From Duganella guangzhouensis (lineage in GTDB: Bacteria > Pseudomonadota > Gammaproteobacteria > Burkholderiales > Burkholderiaceae_D), in the NCBI RefSeq assembly GCF_009674535.1, contig NZ_WKJK01000012.1, positions 124,001-188,000 on the forward strand: 64,000 nucleotides of DNA, given 5' to 3'. This document shows, in pieces, positions 43,146-52,076 of the stretch. Position 1 is the stretch's first letter. Every line of letters begins with the position of its first letter. The notes under the pieces are model-generated. The model ran no database searches. It saw only the letters and a program-made list of their open reading frames with translations, and was not told the origin of the DNA. The position numbers were made by a program, and so were the translations under genes.

Positions 43146-44788
43146 GCTGCTGGGAGATACTCGGCATTGCCATTACCACCGATGCGGCCACCATCAAGAA
43201 AGCCTATGCATCGCGCCTGAAAGTCACGCGTCCCGATGAAGACGCGGAAGGCTATCAGCGCCTGCGCGACGCCTATCAGCAAGCGCTCCAGCAAAGCAAG
43301 GCCACCCCGCAACCTGCGCCAAGCGAATCGGCATCACCAGCACCGCCGCCAGTTGCGGAAGCACCGGAAATGCGCGCCGAGCAGTTCATCAATATCGTAT
43401 TCCAGCACTGGGATATCGAAGACCAGTCCAGCCTCATGGTGTTCTGGCCTGAGCTCAAGGCAAAACTGGACCGTGTACCGCTGAATCAAATCAGCGTCTT
43501 TTCCAATATCGCAGCATCAATGGTGCTGCAGTACCCCAAACTACCGGTGGAATTCGTCGAGCAGCTCGGCTTACATTTTGAATGGAAGCGCGACTTCACT
43601 CTGGCACGAAATCTCGGTGCTGGACGCGCGACAGATTTGCTCGCACGGCTGGAGCGCGTTTCCTTTGAGCTGGGAACACTACGCATGAAAAGGGAGCTTG
43701 AGCAGCGAGCTGCCATCAATGAAGCCAAGCGGAATAAGGAAGCGGAAGAGCAGCGCATCACAGACATAGAACAGCGATTTGCCAACGCCGCAGCCTTCGC
43801 GCGCCTGCTTGGCAGTGCTACACCTAACGTCAGCAAGCTGCATGCATTCCTCGCCGGACCATGCCTGCGGCAGAACTGGAATCAGCTAACGGCCGAGCAT
43901 TGCGAAGTACTTGACATCCGTTCCGAAGCGATATCTCAGGGTGCCGATTTGTTAGCTCAGGCGGGACGTATGCGCAGCTTGCTGTCATTAACCATCGCCT
44001 GCGTTGCGGCCGTCCTCAATATAATCCTGGGTTCCGGGCACGACTATGCATTGCCATTGCTGTTGGTCATACTGCTTTCCTATTTTTTCCCCGTAGGCTA
44101 CTGGCATGAATCGTTGAAGAACTACCTTTACCCTCAGCGCATCGCAGATGCTCTGTTTACTCAAGGTGTGCGCGATCCGAAGTTTGCCCGTATCACAAGC
44201 GTGATGGCCTGCTTCTATGCGATGGGTATCTGCCTGATGATCAATAAAACCTTACCCGATGAGGCTTTTCCAATTGTCGCGATCGTAGCAGTCGCCTTGT
44301 TGTTATTCGTTTCCTGGTCTGCTCCGCGTGAAGCAAATCAACCGGATATAGAAATCACGCCAGCCATCTTCTGCTTGTGCCTGACCTCCTGCTGGACACT
44401 GGGCCTGAAGGGTGCCACGCTCGTCAGCGTCAGCGCATTTTGGCATGCCTGGTCCTATGCCGCGAAGAAGCAAACCTGGCTTTGGTCAGGCGCCATCATC
44501 TGGCTGTTGACCAGCGTGGGACTGTATTTCTATTACGACGGTATGCCGATCGCCGCCATTGGTATCGGCGTGCCTTGGCTGCTTTCTACTCTGTACAAGA
44601 AAGAATCGCTGGGATATGCATTGGCAGCCATGGGCGTGTCAGTCATCTATCTACCCACCGCAAACAGTGCTCTACAAATGGGCTGGACTGGCGTCGTTGC
44701 CTTGGCCTGGATTACCGCCAGCGCTGGCATGCGCTCGTGGAGCAGGCGCATGGTGCCCCAAGAGCTGCAATTACAGCAAGCAGCTTAA
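43142..44788 (+). CDS. Membrane J-domain-like protein, partner of HscC
   Basis: A 548-aa protein starting with a J-like domain (about 1-50: CWEILGIAITTDAATIKKAYASRLKVTR, then PDEDAEGYQRLRDAYQQAL). The HPD triad reads R30-P31-D32, so the His needed to stimulate DnaK-type ATPases is replaced. A Pro-rich linker, a helical soluble part and a basic/acidic coiled segment (about 180-215) follow. The C-terminal half has about 8 hydrophobic segments (from about 280 to 530). The layout resembles DjlB/DjlC-type proteins of enterobacteria but with more membrane helices. It overlaps hscC by 4 bases. Base composition is more AT-rich than its neighbours. Confidence 0.75.
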   Translation: MSCWEILGIAITTDAATIKKAYASRLKVTRPDEDAEGYQRLRDAYQQALQQSKATPQPAPSESASPAPPPVAEAPEMRAEQFINIVFQHWDIEDQSSLMVFWPELKAKLDRVPLNQISVFSNIAASMVLQYPKLPVEFVEQLGLHFEWKRDFTLARNLGAGRATDLLARLERVSFELGTLRMKRELEQRAAINEAKRNKEAEEQRITDIEQRFANAAAFARLLGSATPNVSKLHAFLAGPCLRQNWNQLTAEHCEVLDIRSEAISQGADLLAQAGRMRSLLSLTIACVAAVLNIILGSGHDYALPLLLVILLSYFFPVGYWHESLKNYLYPQRIADALFTQGVRDPKFARITSVMACFYAMGICLMINKTLPDEAFPIVAIVAVALLLFVSWSAPREANQPDIEITPAIFCLCLTSCWTLGLKGATLVSVSAFWHAWSYAAKKQTWLWSGAIIWLLTSVGLYFYYDGMPIAAIGIGVPWLLSTLYKKESLGYALAAMGVSVIYLPTANSALQMGWTGVVALAWITASAGMRSWSRRMVPQELQLQQAA

Positions 44789-46089
44789 GCATCGATCAGG
44801 GATGGCAACAAGGCCAGCGTGCGGCGGGTGGCGCCGCGGTGTTGGTTGGCGAAGGTTTGGGCGTTCAGGCCCATTGTCGTGCGCGCGCTGCTGTCGTTGA
44901 GCAGACGGGCGGTGGTGGCGATCAGATCGTCGGCGTCGGTGATGCGTTGGGCGCCGCCGGCGGCTAGCGCGTCTTCCGTCACTAGGGCGAAGTTGAACGT
45001 GTGCTGGCCGATCAGCACTGGCTTGCCCAGCGCGGCCGGTTCGATCAGGTTCTGGCCGCCCAGCGGCATCAGGCTGCCGCCGACGAAGGCGATGTCGCAC
45101 GCCGAGTAGTAGGCGAACATTTCGCCCATCGAGTCCCCTAGCAGCACGTCGACGCTGTGCGGCATGGCGCCGCCGTCCAGCGCCAGCTTGCTGCGGCGTT
45201 CGACCGTCAAGCCGCGCGCCGCGATCATTTTTTCCACTTCATCGAAGCGCTGTGGATGACGCGGAACCATCAGCAACAGCGTCTCCGCCGGCAGCGCGCT
45301 GCGGCCGGCCTGCCACGCAGACAGGATCAGTTCTTCCTCGCCCTCACGGGTGGAGGCGCACAGCAGCACTGGACGCGCACCGATGGCGGCGCGCAGCGCG
45401 GCACCGATGGCCAGTGCGGCCTCCGGCACCACCACATCAAACTTGATGCTGCCGGTGACTTCCACGCGTGTCACGCCCAGCGAGCGCACGCGCTGCGCGT
45501 CGGCCTCGGTCTGCGCTGCGACCAGCGTGATACCACGCGCGGCATCGGTCATCAACGAACCCAGACGCGTGGCCTTGCGCAGCGAGCGCTCCGACAAACG
45601 CGCATTAGCCAGCACCACCGGCACCTTGCGCGCGCCGCAGACGGCGATCAGGTTAGGCCATACCTCGGTCTCCATCAGAATGCACACCGACGGCTGGAAA
45701 TGGCGGATAAAGCGCGACACCATGCTACCGGTGTCATACGGAAGATACGATTGCACCAGCCGTTCGCCATGCTTGGCAAACAGCGCTTTGCCAGTGGCGC
45801 GGCCGGTCGGCGTCATGTGGGTGAGGATGATGCGGCTCGACGGATACTCGGCCAGCAGCGCATCCACCAATGGCTCGGCGGCGCGCGTTTCGCCAACCGA
45901 GACGGCGTGCACCCACAAGGTGGGCCCAGCGGCGGCCGACGCCGCGTCGGCCGCAGTGGCGCGGCTATAAAAGCCCAGCCGCTCGCCCCAGTGCTGACGA
46001 TAGCCCGGCTCCTTGCGGCCACGCAGCCACAGGCGCGTCAGCACCAGCGGCAAGGCCAGCCACCACATCAAAGAATAAAACAAGCGCAT
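44785..46089 (-). CDS. waaA: 3-deoxy-D-manno-octulosonic acid (Kdo) transferase
   Basis: A 434-aa GT30 enzyme adding Kdo to lipid A precursor at the inner membrane. It has an N-terminal membrane anchor (MRLFYSLMWWLALPLVLTRL), the catalytic segment WVHAVSVGETRAAEPLV, ILMETEVWPNL, the donor-site block GGSLMPLGGQNLIEPAALGKPVL and TFNFALVTEDAL. Its start is 5 bases after the waaC stop; its own stop shares TTAA with the convergent J-like gene. Confidence 0.95.
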   Translation of the reverse strand: MRLFYSLMWWLALPLVLTRLWLRGRKEPGYRQHWGERLGFYSRATAADAASAAAGPTLWVHAVSVGETRAAEPLVDALLAEYPSSRIILTHMTPTGRATGKALFAKHGERLVQSYLPYDTGSMVSRFIRHFQPSVCILMETEVWPNLIAVCGARKVPVVLANARLSERSLRKATRLGSLMTDAARGITLVAAQTEADAQRVRSLGVTRVEVTGSIKFDVVVPEAALAIGAALRAAIGARPVLLCASTREGEEELILSAWQAGRSALPAETLLLMVPRHPQRFDEVEKMIAARGLTVERRSKLALDGGAMPHSVDVLLGDSMGEMFAYYSACDIAFVGGSLMPLGGQNLIEPAALGKPVLIGQHTFNFALVTEDALAAGGAQRITDADDLIATTARLLNDSSARTTMGLNAQTFANQHRGATRRTLALLPSLIDA

Positions 46090-46093
46090 GGAA

Positions 46094-47098
46094 TTAAGTA
46101 AGCAGACTCCGGGCCGCAGTCAGCACCTCCGCCACCGATGGCGGCGTGCCCTGATCGCCCAGGTTGATTATACGCGGCGACCAGTTACCCTCGGTCTTCC
46201 AGCGCGGCGAATCCGCGTAGATCTCCACCGTCGGCCGCACAAACGCGGCGGCGATGTGCACCAGCCCCGTATCAACGCCCACCACCAGCGTGGCGCGGCG
46301 CGCCACCATGATCGCATCGGCCATCGACAGCTTGGGCAGCAGCCGTGCATTCGGCAGCTGCGCCGCCAGATGCTCGGCTTCCGCCTTCTCCTTGGGCGAG
46401 CCCCAAGGCAGCAGGATCGGCATCGGCGCCAGCTCCCGGCCCAGCGCGATCCAGTGCTCCGGCGCCCACTTCTTGGCGTCGCGCGCGGTGCCATGGAAGA
46501 ACACCACATACGACTCCGGCATCCACTCCGGACGCGGCGTATCGTCCGGCACCGACGGCAAGCCGAAATCGGCCGGCGTATCGACCGCATAACCCAGCGC
46601 CGCACCGGCGACGATGCGCCCGCGCGCCACCGCGTGCGTGCGCGGATCGGTCGGAATACTCAGGTTATGGAAGATGCGCGAGATGCCCTCATAGCCCGAG
46701 CCCTCGCTGCCATTGGCCAGGCCAACCTTGCGGCCGCCCTTCACCACCCGGGCCGCGCCCATGATGATGCCGGTCTTGAGCAAGCCCTGGGTATCGAACA
46801 CATAGTCGTACTCCTGCTGGCGCAGGGTACGGAAAAACGACTTGATCTCGGCCCGCGTTTCCGCCTTGCCCAGACTCTTGCGCCAGCGCCGCAACGCGAA
46901 CGGAATCACGTTGCGCACGCGCGCATTCAAGCGCACCAGGCTGACAAAGCCCTCCTCCACCACCCAGTCGATATTCGCGTCAGGGAAGTGGCGGGCGATG
47001 TCGGCCACCATCGGCATGTTATGCAGCACATCGCCCAGCGACGACACGCGCACCAGCAAAATATTCAACGGCTTGCCGCCGCGCGCAGGCGTCGCCAT
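46094..47098 (-). CDS. waaC: Lipopolysaccharide heptosyltransferase I
   Basis: A 334-aa GT9 enzyme adding the first L-glycero-D-manno-heptose to Kdo2-lipid A. Typical segments are ILLVRVSSLGDVLHNMPMVADI at the N-terminus, DTQGLLKTGIIM, FFHGTARDAKKWAPEHWIALG, and VVGVDTGLVHIAAAFVRPTVEIYADSPRWKTEG near the C-terminus. It is located between the phosphohexomutase gene (4-base gap) and waaA. Confidence 0.93.
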   Translation of the reverse strand: MATPARGGKPLNILLVRVSSLGDVLHNMPMVADIARHFPDANIDWVVEEGFVSLVRLNARVRNVIPFALRRWRKSLGKAETRAEIKSFFRTLRQQEYDYVFDTQGLLKTGIIMGAARVVKGGRKVGLANGSEGSGYEGISRIFHNLSIPTDPRTHAVARGRIVAGAALGYAVDTPADFGLPSVPDDTPRPEWMPESYVVFFHGTARDAKKWAPEHWIALGRELAPMPILLPWGSPKEKAEAEHLAAQLPNARLLPKLSMADAIMVARRATLVVGVDTGLVHIAAAFVRPTVEIYADSPRWKTEGNWSPRIINLGDQGTPPSVAEVLTAARSLLT

Positions 47099-47102
47099 GG
47101 GC

Positions 47103-48485
47103 TTAGAACGGCAGCTCCGCGTCCGGCTTGGCAGCCAGGATCACGCGCTTGAACTGGCCCTGAATGCGCTCCAGCGCGGCCGGGTTTTCGGCTTCGAAGC
47201 GCATCACAATCACCGGCGTGGTGTTGGACGAACGCGCCAGGCCGAAGCCATCCTCGTACTCCACGCGCAGGCCGTCGATGGTGATGATCTGCTGATGGCC
47301 AGGGAATTCGGCGTCGGCGCGCAGCTTGTCCATCAGCGCGAAGTTCTCGCCTTCCTTCAGGTGCAGATGCAGTTCCGGCGTGCTGTCCGATTGCGGCAGC
47401 GCGTTCAGCAGCGCCGACGGATCTTTTTCCTTGGTCAGGATTTCCAGCATGCGCGCGCCGGCGTACAGGCCGTCGTCGAAACCGTACCAGCGATCCTTGA
47501 AGAAGATGTGACCACTCATCTCGCCGCCCAGCGGGGCGCCGGTTTCCTTCAGCTTGGCCTTCACCAGCGAGTGGCCGGTTTTGTACATCAGCGGCTTGCC
47601 GCCCGACTTCTCGATGTACGGCGCCAGATGGCGGGTGCACTTCACATCGTACAGAATCTCGGCGCCGACGTTGCGCGACAGTACGTCGGCCGCGAACAGC
47701 ATCATCTGACGGTCAGGATAAATGATCTGGCCATCCTTGGTGACCAGCCCGAGGCGGTCGCCATCGCCGTCGAAGGCCAGGCCGATTTCGGCATCGGTCT
47801 CCTGCAGCGCACGGATCAGATCCTGCAGATTTTCAGGATGCGCCGGGTCCGGGTGGTGGTTAGGGAAATTGCCGTCCACTTCGCAGAACAGCTCAATCAC
47901 CTCACAGCCCATGCCGCGATACAGATCGCCCGCGAACGCGCCGGCCACACCGTTGCCGGCATCGACCGCGATCTTGATCGGACGCGCGATCTTCACATCG
48001 CCAATGATGCGTTGCAGGTACTCGGCGCGGATATCGTAAGTGCTGTAGGCGCCCGGCGTGGCCGACGGCTTGCCGTCATGCGCCAGCGCGCTGTCGTACA
48101 GACCGGTGATGGCGTCGCCGTAAATCGCTTCGCCGGCCAGCACCATCTTGAAGCCGTTGTAGTCCGGCGGATTGTGGCTGCCGGTGACCATGATGCCGGA
48201 ACGCGCGTCCAGCACATTGGTGCCGAAGTAGACCATCGGCGTGGCCACCACGCCCAGGTCGATCACGTCGACGCCGGCCGACTGCAAGCCCTCGGCCAGC
48301 GCCTTGGCCAGCGACGGGCCGGACAAACGGCCGTCACGGCCGATCACCACCTTTTTTTCGCCCTTGGCCAGCGCGGCGCGGCCGAACGCGGCGCCGATCT
48401 GGTGTGCAACGCCCGCATCCAGGGTTTTATCGATGATGCCGCGAATATCGTAAGCTTTGAAAATCGTTTTGGATAAGGAGACCAT
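47103..48485 (-). CDS. Phosphomannomutase/phosphoglucomutase (AlgC/ManB type)
   Basis: A 460-aa alpha-D-phosphohexomutase interconverting mannose or glucose 1- and 6-phosphates for LPS and exopolysaccharide sugars. Motifs: KAYDIRGI at the N-terminus, catalytic Ser in TGSHNPPDYNGFK, metal loop FDGDGDRLG, sugar-binding GEMSGHIFF and phosphate-binding RSSNTTPVIVMRFE. It would supply glucose-1-phosphate for the rfbA step encoded 3 kb upstream. Confidence 0.92.
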   Translation of the reverse strand: MVSLSKTIFKAYDIRGIIDKTLDAGVAHQIGAAFGRAALAKGEKKVVIGRDGRLSGPSLAKALAEGLQSAGVDVIDLGVVATPMVYFGTNVLDARSGIMVTGSHNPPDYNGFKMVLAGEAIYGDAITGLYDSALAHDGKPSATPGAYSTYDIRAEYLQRIIGDVKIARPIKIAVDAGNGVAGAFAGDLYRGMGCEVIELFCEVDGNFPNHHPDPAHPENLQDLIRALQETDAEIGLAFDGDGDRLGLVTKDGQIIYPDRQMMLFAADVLSRNVGAEILYDVKCTRHLAPYIEKSGGKPLMYKTGHSLVKAKLKETGAPLGGEMSGHIFFKDRWYGFDDGLYAGARMLEILTKEKDPSALLNALPQSDSTPELHLHLKEGENFALMDKLRADAEFPGHQQIITIDGLRVEYEDGFGLARSSNTTPVIVMRFEAENPAALERIQGQFKRVILAAKPDAELPF

Positions 48486-48522
48486 AATGAGCGATAAGTG
48501 AGAGCGATTGGTTAGTGTATCA

Positions 48523-49617
48523 TCAATGTTTTTTATGGCGTATCATCCAGCGCGGCGCGCGGAAACGTACGATGCGCACATAAATCCAGATGTAGCAGCC
48601 GATGAACAGCAGGCAGGACACCATCAGCACCCAGGTATGGCGCCAGAACACGGTGGCCGGGATCACCGCCATCAGCGAGAACAGCCACAGATAGGGCGAC
48701 GTCATCGAATTACGGCGGATCAGCGCGCGCGCCTCCTTGCGGCCCACGGCCCACTGCACCACGCGCCGGAAAATCAGGCTGTGCAGGTGGATACCGTCTG
48801 GCACCGCCGGCGACTTACCGCGCACGAACATGCGGCGATACACCGAGAACATGGTCTCGAACGCCGGATAAATCAACAGCAGCGCCGCATACCAGGTCGA
48901 CACCTGCGGATTGCGCATCACCAGCAGCAACGCCAGCTCGCCCAGCATGAAGCCGATAAAGTACGCGCCGCCGTCGCCGAGGAAAATCAGGCCGACCGGA
49001 TAATTCCAGATCAGGAAACCGGCGGTGGCGCCGGCCACCATCAGCGCCGCGATCAGCACGAACATATCGTTGACCTGCAGCGCCACATAGCCCAGCGACA
49101 GCAGCATGCAAATGCACACCACGCTGGCCAGGCCATTGAAACCATCGATGATATTGACCGCATTGGCGATGCCGGCCACCGCCAGCACCGTCAGCGGCAG
49201 CGTGATCCACATATATGGCAGCGCCCAGGCCGAGAACGCCCAGTCGAGGCGGTCGATGCGGGCGTCGAGCAGGAAATAGCCGAGCGTGGCGGCGGTCATG
49301 GTCAGCAGCAGGCGGCGGGTGGCGCTGACGCGGCCGGTGTAATCCTCGACAATGCCGCCGGCGAAGGCGACGGCGGCGCAGGCCAGCAGCGACAGCAGCA
49401 GATCGCTGAGCACCGGCACGCGCCAGATCGAAATGGCGGAACTGAGCGCCACCGCCACAAAAATCGGCAGACCGCCGATCCGGGCCACATGGTGGGCATG
49501 GACTTTCTGCACGCCGTCGAAATTGGTGTCCAGCGCCGGTCCGTGCAATCTCGCCTCTTTAATGACCAGCAGGGTCAGCAGTGCGGAAGCGATAAAGCTC
49601 AGTAAGAAGGAAAACAT
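48523..49617 (-). CDS. WecA-type undecaprenyl-phosphate glycosyl-1-phosphate transferase
   Basis: A 364-aa polytopic membrane enzyme (about 11 hydrophobic segments) of the MraY/WecA glycosyltransferase-4 family, which starts O-antigen or exopolysaccharide repeat units on the lipid carrier. Conserved acidic loops are GGIVEDYTGR, NAVNIIDGFNGLAS and FLGDGGAYF, with the C-terminal His loop PDGIHLHSLIFRR. It lies downstream of the rfb genes on the same strand, separated by 169 bases. Confidence 0.88.
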   Translation of the reverse strand: MFSFLLSFIASALLTLLVIKEARLHGPALDTNFDGVQKVHAHHVARIGGLPIFVAVALSSAISIWRVPVLSDLLLSLLACAAVAFAGGIVEDYTGRVSATRRLLLTMTAATLGYFLLDARIDRLDWAFSAWALPYMWITLPLTVLAVAGIANAVNIIDGFNGLASVVCICMLLSLGYVALQVNDMFVLIAALMVAGATAGFLIWNYPVGLIFLGDGGAYFIGFMLGELALLLVMRNPQVSTWYAALLLIYPAFETMFSVYRRMFVRGKSPAVPDGIHLHSLIFRRVVQWAVGRKEARALIRRNSMTSPYLWLFSLMAVIPATVFWRHTWVLMVSCLLFIGCYIWIYVRIVRFRAPRWMIRHKKH

Positions 49618-49694
49618 ATTATTTTAAATTCTGCGTTGTATCGCAACACGAAGCATTAACAACGTGCCAACAGCTGATTGTACAGGATTACACG

Positions 49695-49722
49695 CGGCGG
49701 CCAGCGTTTTGGGCGGCCGCCG
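49695..49722 (-). other. GC-rich stem after rfbD
   Basis: An 8-bp inverted repeat (arms 49695-49702 and 49715-49722, core GGCGGCC/GGCCGCC) around a 12-base loop, about 65 bases downstream of the rfbD stop on the minus strand. It is not followed by T residues, so it is not a classical terminator. Confidence 0.4.
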
Positions 49723-49786
49723 GCATGATACCAGTAGCAACTTGCTCATGTGGCCATGCTTACCAATCGATACAACTCCGGAGGAA

Positions 49787-50644
49787 TTAGCGCATGCAGA
49801 GATGCAGGGCTTCTTTCCAGTGGGGCAGATGGCAGAAACGCGCCATCAGGCGTTCGGACGACATCACCGAATATTGCGGCCGGCGCGCCGGGGTCGGGTA
49901 CTCGGCGCTGGTGATCGGCACCACCTTGCAGCTCAGGCCCGCTTCTTCGATGATGGCTTCGGTGAATTCGTGCCAGGTGGTCTGGCCTTGCGCGCTCAGG
50001 TGATACACGCCGCTGTTTTGCACCCACCACTCGCGTCCGCCCGCGTGCGCCTGCGACAGCACCTGGGCCGTGATGTCGGCGATGGTGCGGCTCCAGGTCG
50101 GCGCGCCGTGCTGGTCGGCCACCACGCGCAGTTCATCGCGTTCCTTGGCCAGCCGCAGCATGGTCAGCAGGAAGTTCTTGCCGCGCATGCCGTACACCCA
50201 GCTGGTGCGGAAGATCAGGTGCGGAATACCGGCCGCCGCGATCGCGCGCTCACCGGCCAGTTTGCTGGCGCCATAGACGTTCAGCGGCCCCAGCGGATCA
50301 TCCTCCACCCGCGCCGTCGGCTGCGAGCCGTCAAACACATAGTCGGTGGAGTAATGCACCAGCGCCGCGCCCAGTAGCTTGGCTTCCTCGGCCATCACGC
50401 CTGGCGCTTCGGCGTTGATGCGGTGTGCCAGTTCGGGCTCGCTCTCGGCCTTGTCGACCGCCGTGTAGGCGGCCGGATTGACGATCAGCTTGGGCTTGAC
50501 GCTGCGGATCACGTCGCGCACCTGGTCCAGATCGGACAGGTCCATGACATTGCGGTCCACCGCCACCACCTCGCCCACACCCTGCAGGCTGCGCGCCAAT
50601 TCGTAGCCAACCTGGCCGGTGCTACCGGTCAGCAGCACCTTCAT
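49787..50644 (-). CDS. rfbD: dTDP-4-dehydrorhamnose reductase
   Basis: A 285-aa short-chain dehydrogenase making dTDP-L-rhamnose in the last step. It has the nucleotide motif LLTGSTGQVGYELA at the N-terminus, HYSTDYVFDGS and the catalytic Y-x3-K (YGASK). It overlaps rfbC by 4 bases (ATGA) and is the last of the rfbBACD cluster. Confidence 0.95.
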   Translation of the reverse strand: MKVLLTGSTGQVGYELARSLQGVGEVVAVDRNVMDLSDLDQVRDVIRSVKPKLIVNPAAYTAVDKAESEPELAHRINAEAPGVMAEEAKLLGAALVHYSTDYVFDGSQPTARVEDDPLGPLNVYGASKLAGERAIAAAGIPHLIFRTSWVYGMRGKNFLLTMLRLAKERDELRVVADQHGAPTWSRTIADITAQVLSQAHAGGREWWVQNSGVYHLSAQGQTTWHEFTEAIIEEAGLSCKVVPITSAEYPTPARRPQYSVMSSERLMARFCHLPHWKEALHLCMR

Positions 50645-51189
50645 GCGAACACCTCGGCGTCGGCCAGCAGCAACGCGGCCTGGTCTTTACCGGACAGCAG
50701 CGGTGCGGCGTCCAGCACCGGCCATTGGATGCCGATCGCCGGGTCGTTCCACAGGATCGCGCGCTCATGTTCGGGCGCCCAGTAGTCGGTGGTCTTGTAC
50801 AGGAATTCGGCGGAATCGGAGGTGACCACGAAACCATGCGCGAAGCCGGCCGGTATCCACATCTGCAGCTTGTTTTCGGCCGACAGTTCCAGTCCAAACC
50901 ACTGGCCAAAGGTCGGCGAGCTCTTGCGGATGTCGACCGCGACGTCGAACACCGAACCGGCGGTGGCGCGCACCAGCTTGCCCTGGGCTTGCTGAATTTG
51001 ATAATGCAGGCCGCGCAGCACGCCCTTGGTCGAGCGCGAATGGTTGTCCTGCACGAATTCGGTGGTGACGCCGGTCAGCTCGCTAAAGCGGCGGGCGTTG
51101 TAGCTTTCAAAGAAAAAACCGCGGTCGTCGCCGAAGACGCGTGGCTCCAGCACCAGCAAGCCTTCCAGCGGCGTAGTAATGACATTCAT
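50641..51189 (-). CDS. rfbC: dTDP-4-dehydrorhamnose 3,5-epimerase
   Basis: A 182-aa cupin-fold epimerase. Landmarks are LVLEPRVFGDDRGFFFESYN, VQDNHSRSTKGVLRGLHYQ (His/Arg of the active site), VFDVAVDIRKSSPTFGQW and IPAGFAHGFVV. It overlaps rfbA and rfbD by 4 bases on each side. Confidence 0.96.
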   Translation of the reverse strand: MNVITTPLEGLLVLEPRVFGDDRGFFFESYNARRFSELTGVTTEFVQDNHSRSTKGVLRGLHYQIQQAQGKLVRATAGSVFDVAVDIRKSSPTFGQWFGLELSAENKLQMWIPAGFAHGFVVTSDSAEFLYKTTDYWAPEHERAILWNDPAIGIQWPVLDAAPLLSGKDQAALLLADAEVFA

Positions 51190-52076
51190 CGTGGGACTAC
51201 CTTATCTTCCAGAATTTGCAGCAGATATTGACCGTACTGGTTTTTCTTCAGCGGCTCGGCCAGCTTGCGCAGTTGCTCGGCGTCGATATAGCCCTTGCGA
51301 TAGGCGATCTCTTCCGGGCAAGCCACCTTCAAGCCCTGACGTTTTTCAATCGTGGCGATGAACTGCCCCGCTTCCAGCAGCGATTCGTGGGTGCCGGTAT
51401 CCAGCCAGGCCATGCCGCGCCCCATCACTTCGACATTCAGCTGCCCCTTTTCCAGATAGGCCTGGTTGACGTCGGTGATTTCCAGCTCGCCACGCGGCGA
51501 CGGCTTGATGCCGGCGGCAATGTCGCACACCTGGCTGTCGTAGAAGTACAGGCCGGTGACGGCGTAGTTCGATTTCGGCTGCTTCGGCTTTTCCTCGATC
51601 GACACCGCGCTGCGGTTCGCGTCGAACTCGACCACGCCATAACGTTCCGGATCCTGCACGTGATAGGCAAACACGGTGGCGCCGTCGGTCTGCTCGGTGG
51701 CGTGGCGCAGCAACGCGTCCAGGTCATTGCCGTAGTAGATGTTATCGCCCAGGATCAGCGCCGACGGCGCATCGCCCACAAACTCCCGGCCGATGATGAA
51801 GGCTTGCGCCAGCCCGTCCGGCGACGGCTGCACCGCGTAGCTGATGCTGATGCCCCACTGGCTGCCATCGCCCAGCAGATCCTTGAAGCGCGGCGTGTCC
51901 TGCGGCGTCGAGATCAGCAGAATCTCGGTCATGCCGGCCAACATCAGCACCGTCAGCGGATGGTAGATCATCGGCTTGTCGTAGATCGGCAGCAGCTGTT
52001 TGGAGACGCTCATGGTCACCGGATACAGCCGGGTGCCGGAACCGCCCGCGAGAATAATCCCTTTGCGCTTGTTCAT
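51186..52076 (-). CDS. rfbA: Glucose-1-phosphate thymidylyltransferase
   Basis: A 296-aa nucleotidyltransferase activating glucose-1-phosphate with dTTP. The N-terminus KGIILAGGSGTRLYPVT is the signature, followed by SKQLLPIYDKPMIYHPL and EKPKQPKSNYAVTGLYFYD. The start at 52076 overlaps the rfbB stop (ATGA); the upstream continuation of the frame is rfbB read out of frame. Confidence 0.97.
   Translation of the reverse strand: MNKRKGIILAGGSGTRLYPVTMSVSKQLLPIYDKPMIYHPLTVLMLAGMTEILLISTPQDTPRFKDLLGDGSQWGISISYAVQPSPDGLAQAFIIGREFVGDAPSALILGDNIYYGNDLDALLRHATEQTDGATVFAYHVQDPERYGVVEFDANRSAVSIEEKPKQPKSNYAVTGLYFYDSQVCDIAAGIKPSPRGELEITDVNQAYLEKGQLNVEVMGRGMAWLDTGTHESLLEAGQFIATIEKRQGLKVACPEEIAYRKGYIDAEQLRKLAEPLKKNQYGQYLLQILEDKVVPR

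Noticed and set aside
46842..48476. A 544-codon plus-strand frame over waaC and the phosphohexomutase
   Set aside because: Antisense to two confident genes; sequence has no family features.
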